Below are positions 24,643-35,925 of a stretch of 64,000 nucleotides of DNA, piece after piece. The stretch is from Anaeramoeba flamelloides (lineage: Eukaryota > Metamonada > Anaeramoebidae): positions 620,001-684,000 of the forward strand of contig JANTQA010000063.1 of NCBI GenBank assembly GCA_027625915.1, given 5' to 3'. A program made the position numbers and the translations under genes. Below the pieces are notes generated by a model. The model ran no database searches and was not told where the DNA came from. It saw nothing but the letters and a program-made list of their open reading frames with translations. Every line of letters begins with the position of its first letter. Position 1 is the stretch's first letter.

Positions 24643-27600
24643 ATGTCCAATGTCAAACACGTAGAAACAAAAACGAACAAAATCTTCAAAGGCTATGAGT
24701 CGGAATCCGAAGATCAAGAAGAAGAAAACGAAAATGAAACACCGTTTGTAATTCACGACTTTTCTGTCTCGACAAAATGGGAAAATTTTAGTTCCACAAT
24801 TGAAAACATACTCCACAAATGGGAGCTAGACTCTTCAAAAATCAAAACACGTGAATTCGAAGAACCTTACCAAAAAGAAATGATTGTTGAAAGATTAAAC
24901 AAATCGTATAGATTTGTATGGAAACTCTTTACGATTCCTGAAAGCGGTAAAATCGAATACCCGATCAGCAAACAAATGAAAAGAACAAGTGTCGACTTTG
25001 AAGCAAATGTTTTCAATATTCGAAAATATTTTGGTCTTGATGAAGCTTTATTTATTTACCCAGTGAAAGTGCATTTTGTATTAAAAACAGCGTCTCCAAT
25101 TTTGACGTCTTCAATTCTAGCGCTTGATATGTGTAATTCGTAAGAACATTAATTTGCTTTTTATTTTTATTTATGATCTTCGTTACAAACTTGTTAAATG
25201 CCAACAGCTCTTGAATTCTTTGTTTGTATTTTCATGCTTTGTTTCTATTCATTAATTTTTATGGATTTAATCAATAACAAATGAAACAAAACATAAACAT
25301 AACAACACAAACAATCCAATAATGTATTATTACTCGAAATCTTTTCATCATAGCCCAATACCAATTTTTATCCCGATCTTTAAAGAAGATGAAAACGATT
25401 TTCCTTTCTATTATGGCTATAGCTTTAATAATGGAGTCAGAACCATCTTTGAAACAGAAAAATGTTCAAATAACCACATTGACCAATTATCACTTTATGA
25501 CTTATTAAATAGCTTTTCTGAAAAATTGGTTTGTTTTGTTTTTTCTTTTTCTTTTTCTTTTTTCTTTTAGATTTTCAGACAACAAAAAACCAAAGAGTCT
25601 TTTTTTTATTTACTTTTTCTTTGTTTATTTTTTCCTTTCTCTTTTGAACATTACCCCTTTTTTTTTTTTTTTTTTTATAACACAAACCAAGTCTTTGAAT
25701 CGATTTCAAAATCAAATACCAATCCAAGTACACTCACAATTTATCTATGAAAAAAAATTCTATAAAATGGAAAAGAAAACACAGTTCCTTGGCATTTTCC
25801 CACACAAAAACCATATTGTCACAAACAAAAAACAATTAACAAAATTTTTTTCCAAATTTTCAGATCCAATATGCAAGATTCGATTGATAGCACAATATGA
25901 TGAATTTTCTTCCTCTGTTCAGAAAAAAATGAATTTTTCAGATAAATTCGATCCTCTAAAGACAAAGGCGTGGGTTGTAAAACCAATATTTGAAAAAGAG
26001 TAATCACAAAATTTAATTTTTTATTTTTCATTTTTTTCATTAGCCTTTCTACAAACTTTTATCAATTGCTGTTATTTCCCAATGAAAAAAACATTACATT
26101 TCATTTCCACATCTCAAAAACCATTTCTAAATAGACAACAAATATAACCATTTGAATGTTCCCAATTTTTAAAAAAAGAAAATTTTATGTAAAGGTTCTC
26201 TGTTCATTCTTACAGGCCGATATCAAAAATAATATTATTGTAAAAATATCTAACTCAACTAAAAAAATGAATACTTATCAAGATTAAAAAACTTTTTAAA
26301 AAGTTATTTTCTCATACCTTTTAAACTCTCAAAACAAATGATACCCGTTCACTATAAAAGATGTAAAAAGCTTTTTTTTTTTATCAAAAAATTCATAACT
26401 AGTTAATTTGGAACAAGACAAAATCCACATTTCTTCGATCCGTCTCTTCAATTTTTTTATATTTAGGGACTTTTTCAAACAATTCAAAATCAGTCATTAT
26501 CAAAAATTAAAAAAAATTGAAAAATTCAATAATACTCCAAATCAGTAAAGCAATATTGAAGAAAGATCTTTTTTCAAGAAATAACCAATATAAATCTTCC
26601 TCTCAAAAATTGATTTTTTTTTTGTCATTTTTTTAGCTTGGACTTTCAAAAAAAATCTAACACTTATTACAGTGATTTTAAAAAACTAATGACTTTTTTT
26701 TTTTTATCAGATTGTGCCAAAATTAAAACTTTTTTAAAGTTTTCTATTTTTTAAAAAAGTGAGGACTCAACCTTTAAAAAAATTGAGGATTGTTTTTTAA
26801 AACTTTTTTCAGGTTTTCTGTTTTAATAAACAGAAAACCTTTTTATTTAAAAAAAAAAAATGCTTTCCTTCGTGACTCTAGCATCTACCCCCATATTTAA
26901 AGGTTGTAATTCTCACCCCCAACTCTAAACTGATTTTAAAGGTTGAGTCCTAACTTTTTTAAAAAATAGAAAACTTTCAAAAAAGTTTTAATTCTGAAAA
27001 AGTTTTCATTTTATTAAAAATAGAAAACTAGATAAAAGTTTTCATAAAATCCTTACTTTTTTAAACAATAAAAAACTTGATAAAAGTTTTCATAAAGTAC
27101 TCGCATTGTTAAAACGGCTGTAAAAAATAAACTTATTATTATTAGGAATACCCAGTGAGTGGTAGTTGTTTAATAAATTAATTCATCTGTTTTTTTGCTA
27201 TTTTATTTAAAAATTATGGATGGTTCTTGCTTCTCCTTTTCAGTTTTCAAGCTACACATTTCAATCGACATTATACAATAATACTAATAAATATCTTATA
27301 TGATCTCCTTTATTAGTTAGTCTTTTTAACACCTCTTTGAAGAAATATTTTTCACAAAGAAACTTGAAAAGAAATTATAACAAAATTTTATTTATAAAGA
27401 AAATGAAAAAATATAAACAATTAAAATTACATTAATTAAACAATTTTATTTTCAAAAAATATCTTTCACTTCGGGCAAATTAGTTTATCTTGATATTTTC
27501 TAAATATATATATATATATATATATATATTCTTTGAAAAAAAAATATTTTGCGATATAAAATAAGAAGAAAAACAAAATTTTTCACATATAGTTAATAAT

Positions 27601-30600
27601 TTAAAAAACTCTAAATAAACCTATAACAACTGCAAACAATTATTCAATAACAATTCTCTGAAAAATAGTTTAAAAATTAGATTATTCAAATCTTTTATAA
27701 TTAAGCCAATTGTCATATGGGTTAGAAATATATAATTATGAAATAAAAACTGTAAATTATAAAAATTCTTGGATTAATTCAGTATTACTGGAATATGTAA
27801 AATAAACGTAAATACACCAATTCTTATTTATAAAACAGAATTTAAAATAGAAAATATGATAATTTCACTAAACAAAAAGAAATTTAAATTCAAAAAAAAA
27901 TTATGAAATTTATCTCTGCCTAATCTTGAAAAATTAATAAAATTTAACCAAAGAATAAATAATAAAATTAATTGGAAGTCAGAGAATTTAAACCGAATTA
28001 AAAAAAGAAATAAATATACATATAATGATTTGCTGGATTCTACCAGTTGGAAAAGTACCGTTAGGTTTTTTTTAATTTGAGAAATAAAAAGAAAATTTTT
28101 ATAAATTTTCAGTTTATTTCAAAAAGTAAAAAAAAACGCGTTAGCTTTTCCAGAATTTAAAAAAGAATTGAGTGAAATCTATATAATTTTTACAACTTTC
28201 CTTTTGAATTCTGGAAAACCACAGTTAACTTTTTTTTAATTGTAGAAATTAAAAAAAACCTAGGCACTCTATGTTTTTTTTGAGGTTTTCTGATTATTTG
28301 AAAAATCAATAGATTTTCGTTAGGTTTTTTTGAGTTTTCTATTTATTTGTGAAGTGTTCTCGGTTTTTTTGAGGTTTTCTATTTTATCTGTGAAGTGTTC
28401 TAGCTTTTTTTTACTTTTTGAAATAAACAGAAAATTTTAATAAATTTTCGGTTTATTACAAAAAGTAAAAAAAACCTAACGAAAATCTATAGATTTTCCA
28501 AATAAATAGAAAACCCAAAAAAACACAACGAAAATCTATAGATTTTCCAAATAAAATAGAAAATCTCAAAAAAACCTAGAACACTTCACAGATAAAACAG
28601 AAAACTTCAAGAAAAAATGCCGTTAGGTTTCCCAGAATTTAAAAGAATTGAATTAAATCTGTGATTTTACTCTCTTCTTTTGAATTCTGGAAAAGTGTCC
28701 TTTATTTTCTAGAATTTAAGAAATTAAAAAGAGAAATTTTTGAAATTTTCCTTTTATTTCACAAATTAAAAAAAACCTAGGCACTTGACGGCACTCTAGT
28801 ACACTCCCCAAAAAATTATCAAAAATATTTATTTAAAACTCAAAAATATTCAAGTTATCCTTCTAGCTGAACAATTCTAAAATTCAGAACATTTACTAAC
28901 TGCTTAAATAGATATTACATATAATCAATAAAAATTCAAGTAAATTTTGTCCTTTATGTTTAAAATATAAACAGAAGGAAATTATAGAAAATATTGATCA
29001 TTTTTTATAGGTATGCCCTTCCTATGAAAAAGATAGATTAATTTTTCAAAATAAAATAAAAGAAATAAACTTTAATCAAATAATTTTAAAATGTGATAGT
29101 TTAAAATACTTTTTATTAATTAATAATAGTGAAATCTATGATTCCACACTTAAATTTCTGAAAGGGAATTAAAGTCTAAGGGTATTTATAGTGTAATTTT
29201 ACACTTCTTCAATAATAATTTTCATAATAAGAAAAATAAAAATTTTAAATCTAATTTTTCTTTAATCATGATTATTTTTAATTTAACAATTAATAAACAA
29301 TTTAAATAGACAGCATTGCTTTTTAACAAATGCTTTAAAAAGAATGATAAAGTGGTTATCGTTATCATACAAATTGGAATCTTTTAAAATTTTATTACAA
29401 TTTAAAAATGAAAAGAAAAAAAAACGAGAAAAATTAATTGGTGTATTAGGAAAAATAGCCACAACACTTACAGAAGATACAAAACAATCTCTAAAACTTC
29501 CAATCTACAATCAAAAACAAATTTTATATGATCTATTTTCAAATACAAATAATAAGGATCTAGAAAGTAAAATAGAAAAAAAAATTAACCATCTAAATTT
29601 TAATAATAATGAAAATTTAGATATTTCAGATGAAGAAGAATTAAAGTCAAAGAAAAACGAAAATGAAAATGAAAAGGAAAAGGAAAAGGAAAAGGAAAAT
29701 GAAAAGGAAAATGAAAATGAAAAGGCAAAGGAAATAAAAAAATTAGAATATCAATTAAAATCAAGCCCAAAGGGAAGTTTATTAAATAAATTTGCTTTAT
29801 CTTGTTGTTTTCAAGATTCAATAACCGACTTTGCACTGCTTTGGACAAAATTTCTTCAACAGATAAGATGGCATTGGGAAACAGCAAATTACATACCTGA
29901 TATCCCAATTTCTCCACCAGATTATGGATATTGTTTAATGTATCAAAAATTACAAATGATTAATCTTTGTATATTAAAAAAAAGAAAAATGAGAAAAAGA
30001 AAGAAAGAAAGAAAGAACACTGAAGATGAGGAAGAAGAGGATGAGGAAGAGGACGAAGATGGGGAGGAAGAAGAAGACGAAGAAGAAGAAGACGAAGAAG
30101 AAGACGAAGAAGAAGACGAAGAAGAAGACGAAGAAGAAGAAGAAGTAATTCTTGTAACAAGAGAAAAAAGTGATGAAAACGAAAACGAAATTGGAATCAA
30201 AGAAAATACAATGGATGATTTAAATGATGATTTATTTGATTTAGAGGATATAAATTCTGAAAGTTTCTCTGAAGAAAATAGTTTAGAAGACATTAGTAGT
30301 TTAGAATCAAGTGAATCTAATAGTAATAATGAAAAACAAAATAAAGTTATGAAAAACATAAAAATAAATTCTCCAAAGTTAAAAACTAATGAAAATGAAA
30401 AAAAAGAAGAAAATAAAATAAAAGAAGCGAATAAGAACAAAAAATTGGAAAATGAAAATTCGGAAAAGGAATCTAACAATAAAAATGATAATTCAAAAAA
30501 AAAAATAAACAAAAAAAACAACCGAAAAGGAAATTTAAAAATTATTAAAGGAACAAAATTAATGAAAACAGGAGAAGAAGTATGGGAACCAGAAACACAA

Positions 30601-33600
30601 GAGCCTTTATATTTAACAGAAGACAAATTAAAGGCACAGCAAAAATTATTTTTAAATCTAGGAACAGACGAGCAAGCTCGAAAACTTAGAATTCAGCTTC
30701 AGAGTGAACATCTCTTGTCTGACATGCAATCATTTAAAGCAGCAAATCCAAATGCAGAATTAATTGATTTTATTAGGTGGCATTCGCCAAAAGATTTTAT
30801 AAAAAATGAGAAAAACAGCCCAAATGGCAGATTGAGCAAAAGGATGGAAAAGGAAGGTAATGTTTGGCAAGTTAATTGGGAATTAGCAAAACCAATTCCA
30901 ACTAGAAAGCAAAAACCCATTTTTAATCATCTGAAAGAAGGCGAAGAGGCATTGTTTTATTTTGATACTTTAAAACCTGAACAAATAATGCAACAGTACA
31001 TATTGTTTATTAATTATTTTATTTATTAATAGATTAGATTTTATCTCTTAAATTATATTTCTTTTCTTTATTATGATGATTATTATTTTTTATTTTTTTA
31101 AAAATAATTACGATAAAATCTAATAGACTAGCAAGGTGTGCAATTACAAGCGCTATTTATCAACTGAAACAAGCACCCTCGTCAATTTTTTCAATTATCA
31201 AACAATCAATCTCGGCTTTAATAGAAATGACTGTTCGGTATCACACCCAACAAAAAGGGTAACTATTTTTTTTTCAAAAATTTTTAAATTAACAAAATTT
31301 TTTCAAATACAAAAGAACATTTGACGGTATCTATGCTTAAGTCAGATAAAGTTACACAAATCGCGATAATTTTCAGCAAATCGCGATATTGTAGAAAATC
31401 GCGATAATTCAATAATATCACAATAATATCACAAATCGCGATATTCTGACAAAAAAGTTAATAATTGTCTAAAAAATCTTGATAAATGTCAAAATATCCT
31501 GATTAAAAATTAAATCGCAATATCATAGTTGATGGCTTTTCAGGCTAATTCAACAGTATTTTTAAAAAGAAAAATATTGTTTGATCCACAAATAGCAGAT
31601 TACCTTGAAAAAAAATGTTGTTCTTTTAAAAAAACAACAAAAAAGATACTTGATTCAATCAAGGACCAGACCAAGAGTTTCATTGTATTTTATTTTGATT
31701 TGGTTGATAAATCGAGCTTTTGATCTTTTAGATCAACAAACGTAATAAAAAAGGTAAATAAATAAACCCCAATTCAAAATTTTTAACACACCAAAATTCA
31801 ATTTTTGAAAAAAAAATCTTATTTAATAACTTTCAGAAGAAATGCCAAATTAGAGCCATTCATTAATTGAAATGTTAAGAATTATTTATAAATTACAATA
31901 CTCACAAAACAAAAAAATAAATAATTATCATATACTAATAAATTATCGGTATGTTAAAAATTTTGGAGATCGGCAAAACAAAAAAATACATTGATAAATT
32001 TGTTTAAATTCTAAAAGGAATATTTGATGGGCCAAATGGTTAGAAACCATCAACTTATTTTTTTTGAGTTTTTCTATTTTGAACAACTCATCTTTAACTT
32101 AATATCAATGGTTGAAAAAAAATTTGATCGAACTGAAACAGGTTACGTAATTCAAAAAATGAAATAAAAAAAAAAAACTAAAAAATGAAAAAATGATTTT
32201 CATATTTTTCAAAAAATCAAAATTATTTCCAATTTGAATGAAATTGTATTATTGTGATTCTTTGAACTGTTTTAAATGTGTTTAAAATTTGAAATTTTAG
32301 TTTAGTTTCTCAGTCAATGGTGGTATTATAAATTGTGCTGAATATAAAGAGCTTCTAAAACAATCAACCCTTCACGCGCTCTTTAAAGAATGTGTATCTT
32401 GGGTTTAAACATTTTCTTTATTCTTGTAAAGCTGAAAAGGGATTGGATAACTTTTCAAAAGCTTTCACAACAACAAAGTGCATTATCACCAATTATCAAG
32501 ATTGTTTATATCTTTGTTTTCTTCTTCTTCTTCTTCACTTATCTTTGTGTTGCACAGAAAAGACAATTCGGTCTTAGAAGGTTTTTTTTGATTGATCATC
32601 AATAAGAAAATTACTCTTTCATCTTTTTGGTTATTAAACTTGTGAAAGGTAACAACTCCATTTTAAGAAAACACATCTATTTTATATTCAAGTATATTGT
32701 TGAAATTGGTAATTATTAGTTTGATCATAAAATTCACAGGAGATTTTGGGATTGTTAAAAAAAAAAATGAAAAGAAATAAACTTTTTTTTCCACAACAAA
32801 CAAACTCATTCCCTTCAAAAAATCTCATTCCCTTTTATAAAGCTTTCTGTCTTTCAAACCTTTCAAACACTCGAAGATACTTTACAGCACTTTCAAACAT
32901 TTCCAAAATTTTATTAAAGGGGAAAAGTCTCACAGATTTGTAAAAGTCAAAAGATTTTTTTTATGTTAATTCAAAAAAATAATTTTTCATTTTTTCGCTA
33001 TAATGTGATTTTTCGCGATAAAGTTGGAATTTCGCGATTTTATGGGTTTTCAATATAAAGTTGGATTAATTGTGCTTTTATAATATTACCAATGAGAATA
33101 TATTGTTGGTATCATGATAATACATTTTATCATCAAACGCTCTAATGGCAACTGAAAAATGAAAAAAAAAAAAACAAGTTATAAAAAATTGATTTTAAAT
33201 TTTTTTTGTCAACAAAGTCGAATTTTTTTCGAAATTTCCCACACAAAAAATATTTTCAACTAGCTGTCAAATCTAAAATACCTGAAATTTTCAAAAACCT
33301 ATAAATTTCAAAAACTCAAAAAATTATTGATCTAGAAAAAAAAAAGGATGGAAAATAAATATACAGTCATTTTAAAAAAGTTAGGACTTTTTGAAAACTT
33401 TTATCAGAATTAAAACTTTTTTAAAGTTTTCTATTTTGAAAAGTGAAAGCTTTTTCTGAACTAAAACACTTTTAAAGTTTTTTATTTTAAAAAGGTGAAA
33501 ATTTTTATTGAATTCAAACTTTTTGAAAGTTTTTTATCGAATAAAGAGAGAATTACAACCTTTAAATACGGAGGTAGATGCTAGAGTCACGAAGGAAAGC

Positions 33601-35925
33601 ATTTTTTTAAAAAAAAAGTTTTCACTTTATTAAAACACAAAACTTGAAAAAAGTTTTAATTCTGACAAAATTATAATCACAAAAGTTTTCACTTTTTTAA
33701 AATGACTAAGGTATTTCCAATAAAGTGGGACATTTTTTTTTTACATTTCATAAAAAATCATCTTTGTGAGTGAAAAGTTATTCGTTAATTGACAATACCA
33801 AATTAAGTTTAATATTAATACTGATTGAATCAATTACATATGTCTTTATTTCAAAATATTTTGTTGAAATATTTCCAAAAAATGAAAAAAAAAAATAGCA
33901 CTTTTTTGGAGAAAATAATGTACAACCAATCTCAATAAAAAACAGTTAATATGGAAAGGGTACAATTTTTTTTTTAAACAATCAAATGCAGTTATATGTT
34001 TTCAATTCTATTTGAAAATTTGTTGAGATTAAACAAGTTATAGAAAACAATTTTTTGATCAAAAAGAAAATAATAAAAACCAATTTTCACCCCTAAAAAA
34101 TATCAGATAAAATTGAGATCAGAAAATTTAATATCTTTTTTTTATGTAATACAATACACAAAAACAAATTGAATTCTTATCAAGAATCTATAAATGGTTA
34201 GTTAATGATTTTGTATATTTAAATACTTTTTTGAAGATTAAGTTTAATAAATACATTTTAAAATGAATTTTTCCCACTTTTTTGGAAATAGCTTATAGAA
34301 TTTGTTTTTTTCAGATTTTATAATTGATTAATCGAGTTTCAAATTATAAGCATATTTTCTCAAAGAAAGATCTGGAAATTTTTAGAACCAAATCATATCA
34401 AAAAAAGTTCAATATAAAAATTTTTTTGTGAAGGAAGTTCAAAAAATGATTCTTTAGTGAAAAAAATATTATGTACAAAGCTAAAATCCATTCAAAAAAA
34501 TTCACAATTGGATTACCATCTTTTTGGCGCTGGTTGTATCTTCTTTTTATTACATAATAATTCCAAAAAGAAACATTTTAAAATCAAAATTATTTTTGGA
34601 ATTCTTTTTAGAAAATTCGGAAGTAAGGAATTCAAAAGAATAAACACAATTTCTAATAGTAATAATAATCAAAAAAAAATAATAATCAGAAATTCTATAT
34701 TAATATATTATCGTGAATGAAATTTATTCAACTCTTTTGATAACAGCTAAATTTCTATGATTTCTGTTATTTTTGAGATGATTTTATATAATTTGTAAAC
34801 TTTTTCAAACAATTTTTGATTTAATAATAAATATATGTCCCCACGACCCAAAAAACACTAAAAATGGAAAACTGATCAAATACTTTCCATTAATACAATT
34901 AAAAAAACTAAATAAAAAAATAAAAATAAATAAAGTTTTCAATTTAACTTTTTCTTGAAAACATTTTTTGCCAAAATCATTGAATTCACACTTGAAATTA
35001 TGTATATTTTTAGATACACTCTCTTGTTTTAACTCATTTACTAAAACAAATTCTAAATCATGGGAATTTTCTTTTCACAAAAGGGACTAATTTGGTCTTC
35101 AAATGTTTTTTTTTACTTTTAAATGGTAAATTTTAAAAAAAAGTTAAACTAATAAGATAAACTCTCTGGAAAACCATTCTAATTTAATATATTAACTTAT
35201 TCTTTGATTTCAAGCTTTTCTCAACCCCAATTTTTTCAAAAAAAATAAAAAAGTGCACAGTAATTTCAAAAAATAATTTTCGATATTCAAAAGTTGAGAG
35301 TGTTTTTATTCTAAAAAAAATTATCCCAGTGGTTAATTGAATTAAGTTATCAGGCTGGATTTCGAAAAATATTAATCAGAAAAAAGTAGTGCTTAATTTT
35401 ATTAAGGACATATTATCATTTGTTAGAATAAATTAAACTTCGAAATATAGTTATAAATATAATTGAAAATTAATTATTCATTATTTTTTTAAAAACAAAA
35501 TTCTATTAAACTTAATATTTTAATCCATTAATAGTCAAGGTGAAATAATCCATGAAATTGGTGAGGAAAAATATGAATTTTTATTCTCAAAATTTAAAAA
35601 AGTGGAATTAAATGTTATTAACATATCCTCGCTATTTTTAAAATTTTATGGCGAAAAATCACTTATTAAAAGATATTTCAAATCGTATGATTCAGAAATT
35701 CATATTAAAAATCAAGATGAAAGAAATATAATTTTAAAATTATTTAACAATTCAATTTCAACAACAACAAATTATTTAAAAAAAGTAAGGAAAAAAAAAT
35801 TTATATTTAGATGTGATGTACCTAGACCCATTTATAGCCAAATACCTCTTCAACAAAAAATGTTTGCAAAAATATCAAATAGCTCAGTAAGACTTGCAAC
35901 CGCATTTTCAGAGAAATATTTTTAA
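24643..35925 (+). CDS. RAB3GAP1: Rab3GAP catalytic subunit (RAB3GAP1 homologue), six exons
   Basis: Exons 24643-25139, 25354-25528, 25692-25999, 29310-30995, 31136-31258 and 35535-35925 join in frame to 1,059 residues (human 981). The order matches human RAB3GAP1 throughout: N-terminal VIHDFSVSTKWENF; a PIFIPIF and GVRTIFE segment; a DPI...FDPLKTKAWVV segment; LLNKFAL...LLWTKFLQQIRW; TQEPLYLTED; LLSDMQSFKAANP; DFIRWHSPKDF with Arg816 at the place of the catalytic arginine (human Arg728); ELAKPIPTRKQ; and C-terminal DVPRPIYSQIPLQQKMF. It forms a dimer with RAB3GAP2 and acts on Rab3 as GAP and Rab18 as GEF in secretory and ER/lipid-droplet traffic. Acidic and E/N/K repeats (residues about 440-480 and 564-606) are added. 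Introns are 214, 163, 3,310, 140 and 4,276 nt. A RAB3GAP2 gene is not in the window. Confidence 0.94.
26670..27120. mobile_element. TA-flanked hairpin-rich MITE, copy 1
   Basis: Flanked by TA (26668-26669 and 27121-27122). It starts CAGTGATTTTAAAAAACTAA and ends CATTGTTAAAACGGCTG. The interior is made of repeated AAAACTTTTTTAAAGTTTTC-type hairpins around a unique 53-bp core (26862-26914). That core matches 33548-33600 in reverse with two differences. No coding capacity. TA target and CAGT-type ends suggest the Tc1/mariner superfamily. Confidence 0.75.
27560..29175 (+). mobile_element. Decayed LINE 3' part, plus strand
   Basis: At 28965-29171 the frame reads CPLCLKYKQKEIIENIDHFL, one stop, then VCPSYEKDRLIFQ and on to LKFLKGN and TAA: a C-x2-C...H...C zinc-knuckle followed by the short C-terminal tail typical of LINE reverse transcriptases. 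The fragment at 13000-13225 has the same tail. Upstream, broken frames at 27780-28045 read coding-like segments such as NRIKKRNKYTYNDLLDS. The hairpin cluster 28057-28793 splits it. It is a dead, 5'-truncated copy in sense orientation with the host gene. Confidence 0.55.
28057..28793. repeat. Nested hairpin cluster (foldback element)
   Basis: The outer ends GTACCGTTAGGTTTTTTTTA and the complement of AAAAAAAACCTAGGCACTT form an inverted repeat. Inside are at least three smaller inverted repeats: GAATTCTGGAAAA pairs, AATAAACAGAAAATTTTAAT pairs around a loop, and CGTTAGG...GAAAATCTATAGATTTTC arms. Pieces of the same sequence occur at 12905-12997, 36400-36690 and 50740-51090. No open frame. It interrupts the LINE remnant. 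Confidence 0.7.
31532..31723 (+). other. Short open frame inside the TCGCGA-array element
   Basis: Sixty-three codons from ATG to TGA (MAFQANSTVFLKRKILFD at the start, FYFDLVDKSSF at the end). Composition is protein-like, with Cys, Gln and Asp, and no family is recognised. The homologous stretch in the copy at 21629-22820 is interrupted. It may be the remnant of an element-encoded protein or a captured host exon. Confidence 0.3.
31767..32304 (+). mobile_element. 540-bp element, copy 3, nested in the TCGCGA-array element
   Basis: It begins CCCAATTCAAAATTTTTAAC and ends GAAATTTTAGTTTA, with imperfect inverted ends. It interrupts the larger element between AAATAAATA and a sequence that is continuous at 22010-22040 in the other copy. 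No coding capacity. Confidence 0.78.
33364..33708. mobile_element. TA-flanked hairpin-rich MITE, copy 2 (reverse core)
   Basis: TA (33362-33363) then CAGTCATTTTAAAAAAGTTA; it ends CACTTTTTTAAAATGACT. The arms are inverted repeats. The 53-bp core at 33548-33600 is the reverse complement of 26862-26914 with two mismatches. It lies in a different intron of the same gene as copy 1, in the opposite orientation. Confidence 0.75.

Larger units (their letters stand above)
26000..29309 (+). other. Rab3GAP1 intron 3 (3,310 nt), transposon-loaded
   Basis: Donor GTAATC at 26000 and acceptor TAG at 29307-29309; splicing restores GAA (Glu327). It contains a TA-flanked hairpin element (26670-27120), a (TA)n run (27507-27530) and a decayed LINE (about 27560-29175) interrupted by a hairpin cluster (28057-28793). 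Confidence 0.88.
31321..33144. mobile_element. TCGCGA-array element, copy 2, with nested insertion
   Basis: Colinear with 21629-22820. The left end is eroded (the shared sequence is clear from AGATAAAGTTAC at 31344). The right end TTATCATCAAACGCTCTA keeps 16 of 18 terminal-repeat bases. Five TCGCGA palindromes lie near the left end and three near the right. A 540-bp element is inserted at 31767-32304. The internal open frame at 31532-31723 is intact here. Confidence 0.75.
31259..35534 (+). other. Rab3GAP1 intron 5 (4,276 nt), transposon-loaded
   Basis: Donor GTAACT at 31259 and acceptor TAG at 35532-35534. It contains a 1.8-kb inverted-repeat element with a 540-bp element inside it (31321-33144) and a TA-flanked hairpin MITE (33364-33708). 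From 33709 to 35534 nothing is recognised beyond AT-rich DNA; an open frame at 34457-34720 lacks an ATG start and recognisable motifs. Confidence 0.88.

Noticed and set aside
25571-25690. Alternative short intron ending at TTTTAG 25570
   Set aside because: Reading on from 25571 is out of frame with the conserved exon 3 that follows.
25536-25691. Phe-rich upstream part of the open frame preceding Rab3GAP1 exon 3
   Set aside because: It is intron 2 polypyrimidine sequence; homology to Rab3GAP1 starts at 25692 after an AG.
29943-30626. 227-codon minus-strand frame with long Ser run
   Set aside because: Exact antisense of the acidic repeat in Rab3GAP1 exon 4.
34457-34720. 87-codon frame in Rab3GAP1 intron 5
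   Set aside because: No ATG start, no recognised domain, low-complexity end; does not fit the Rab3GAP1 alignment.
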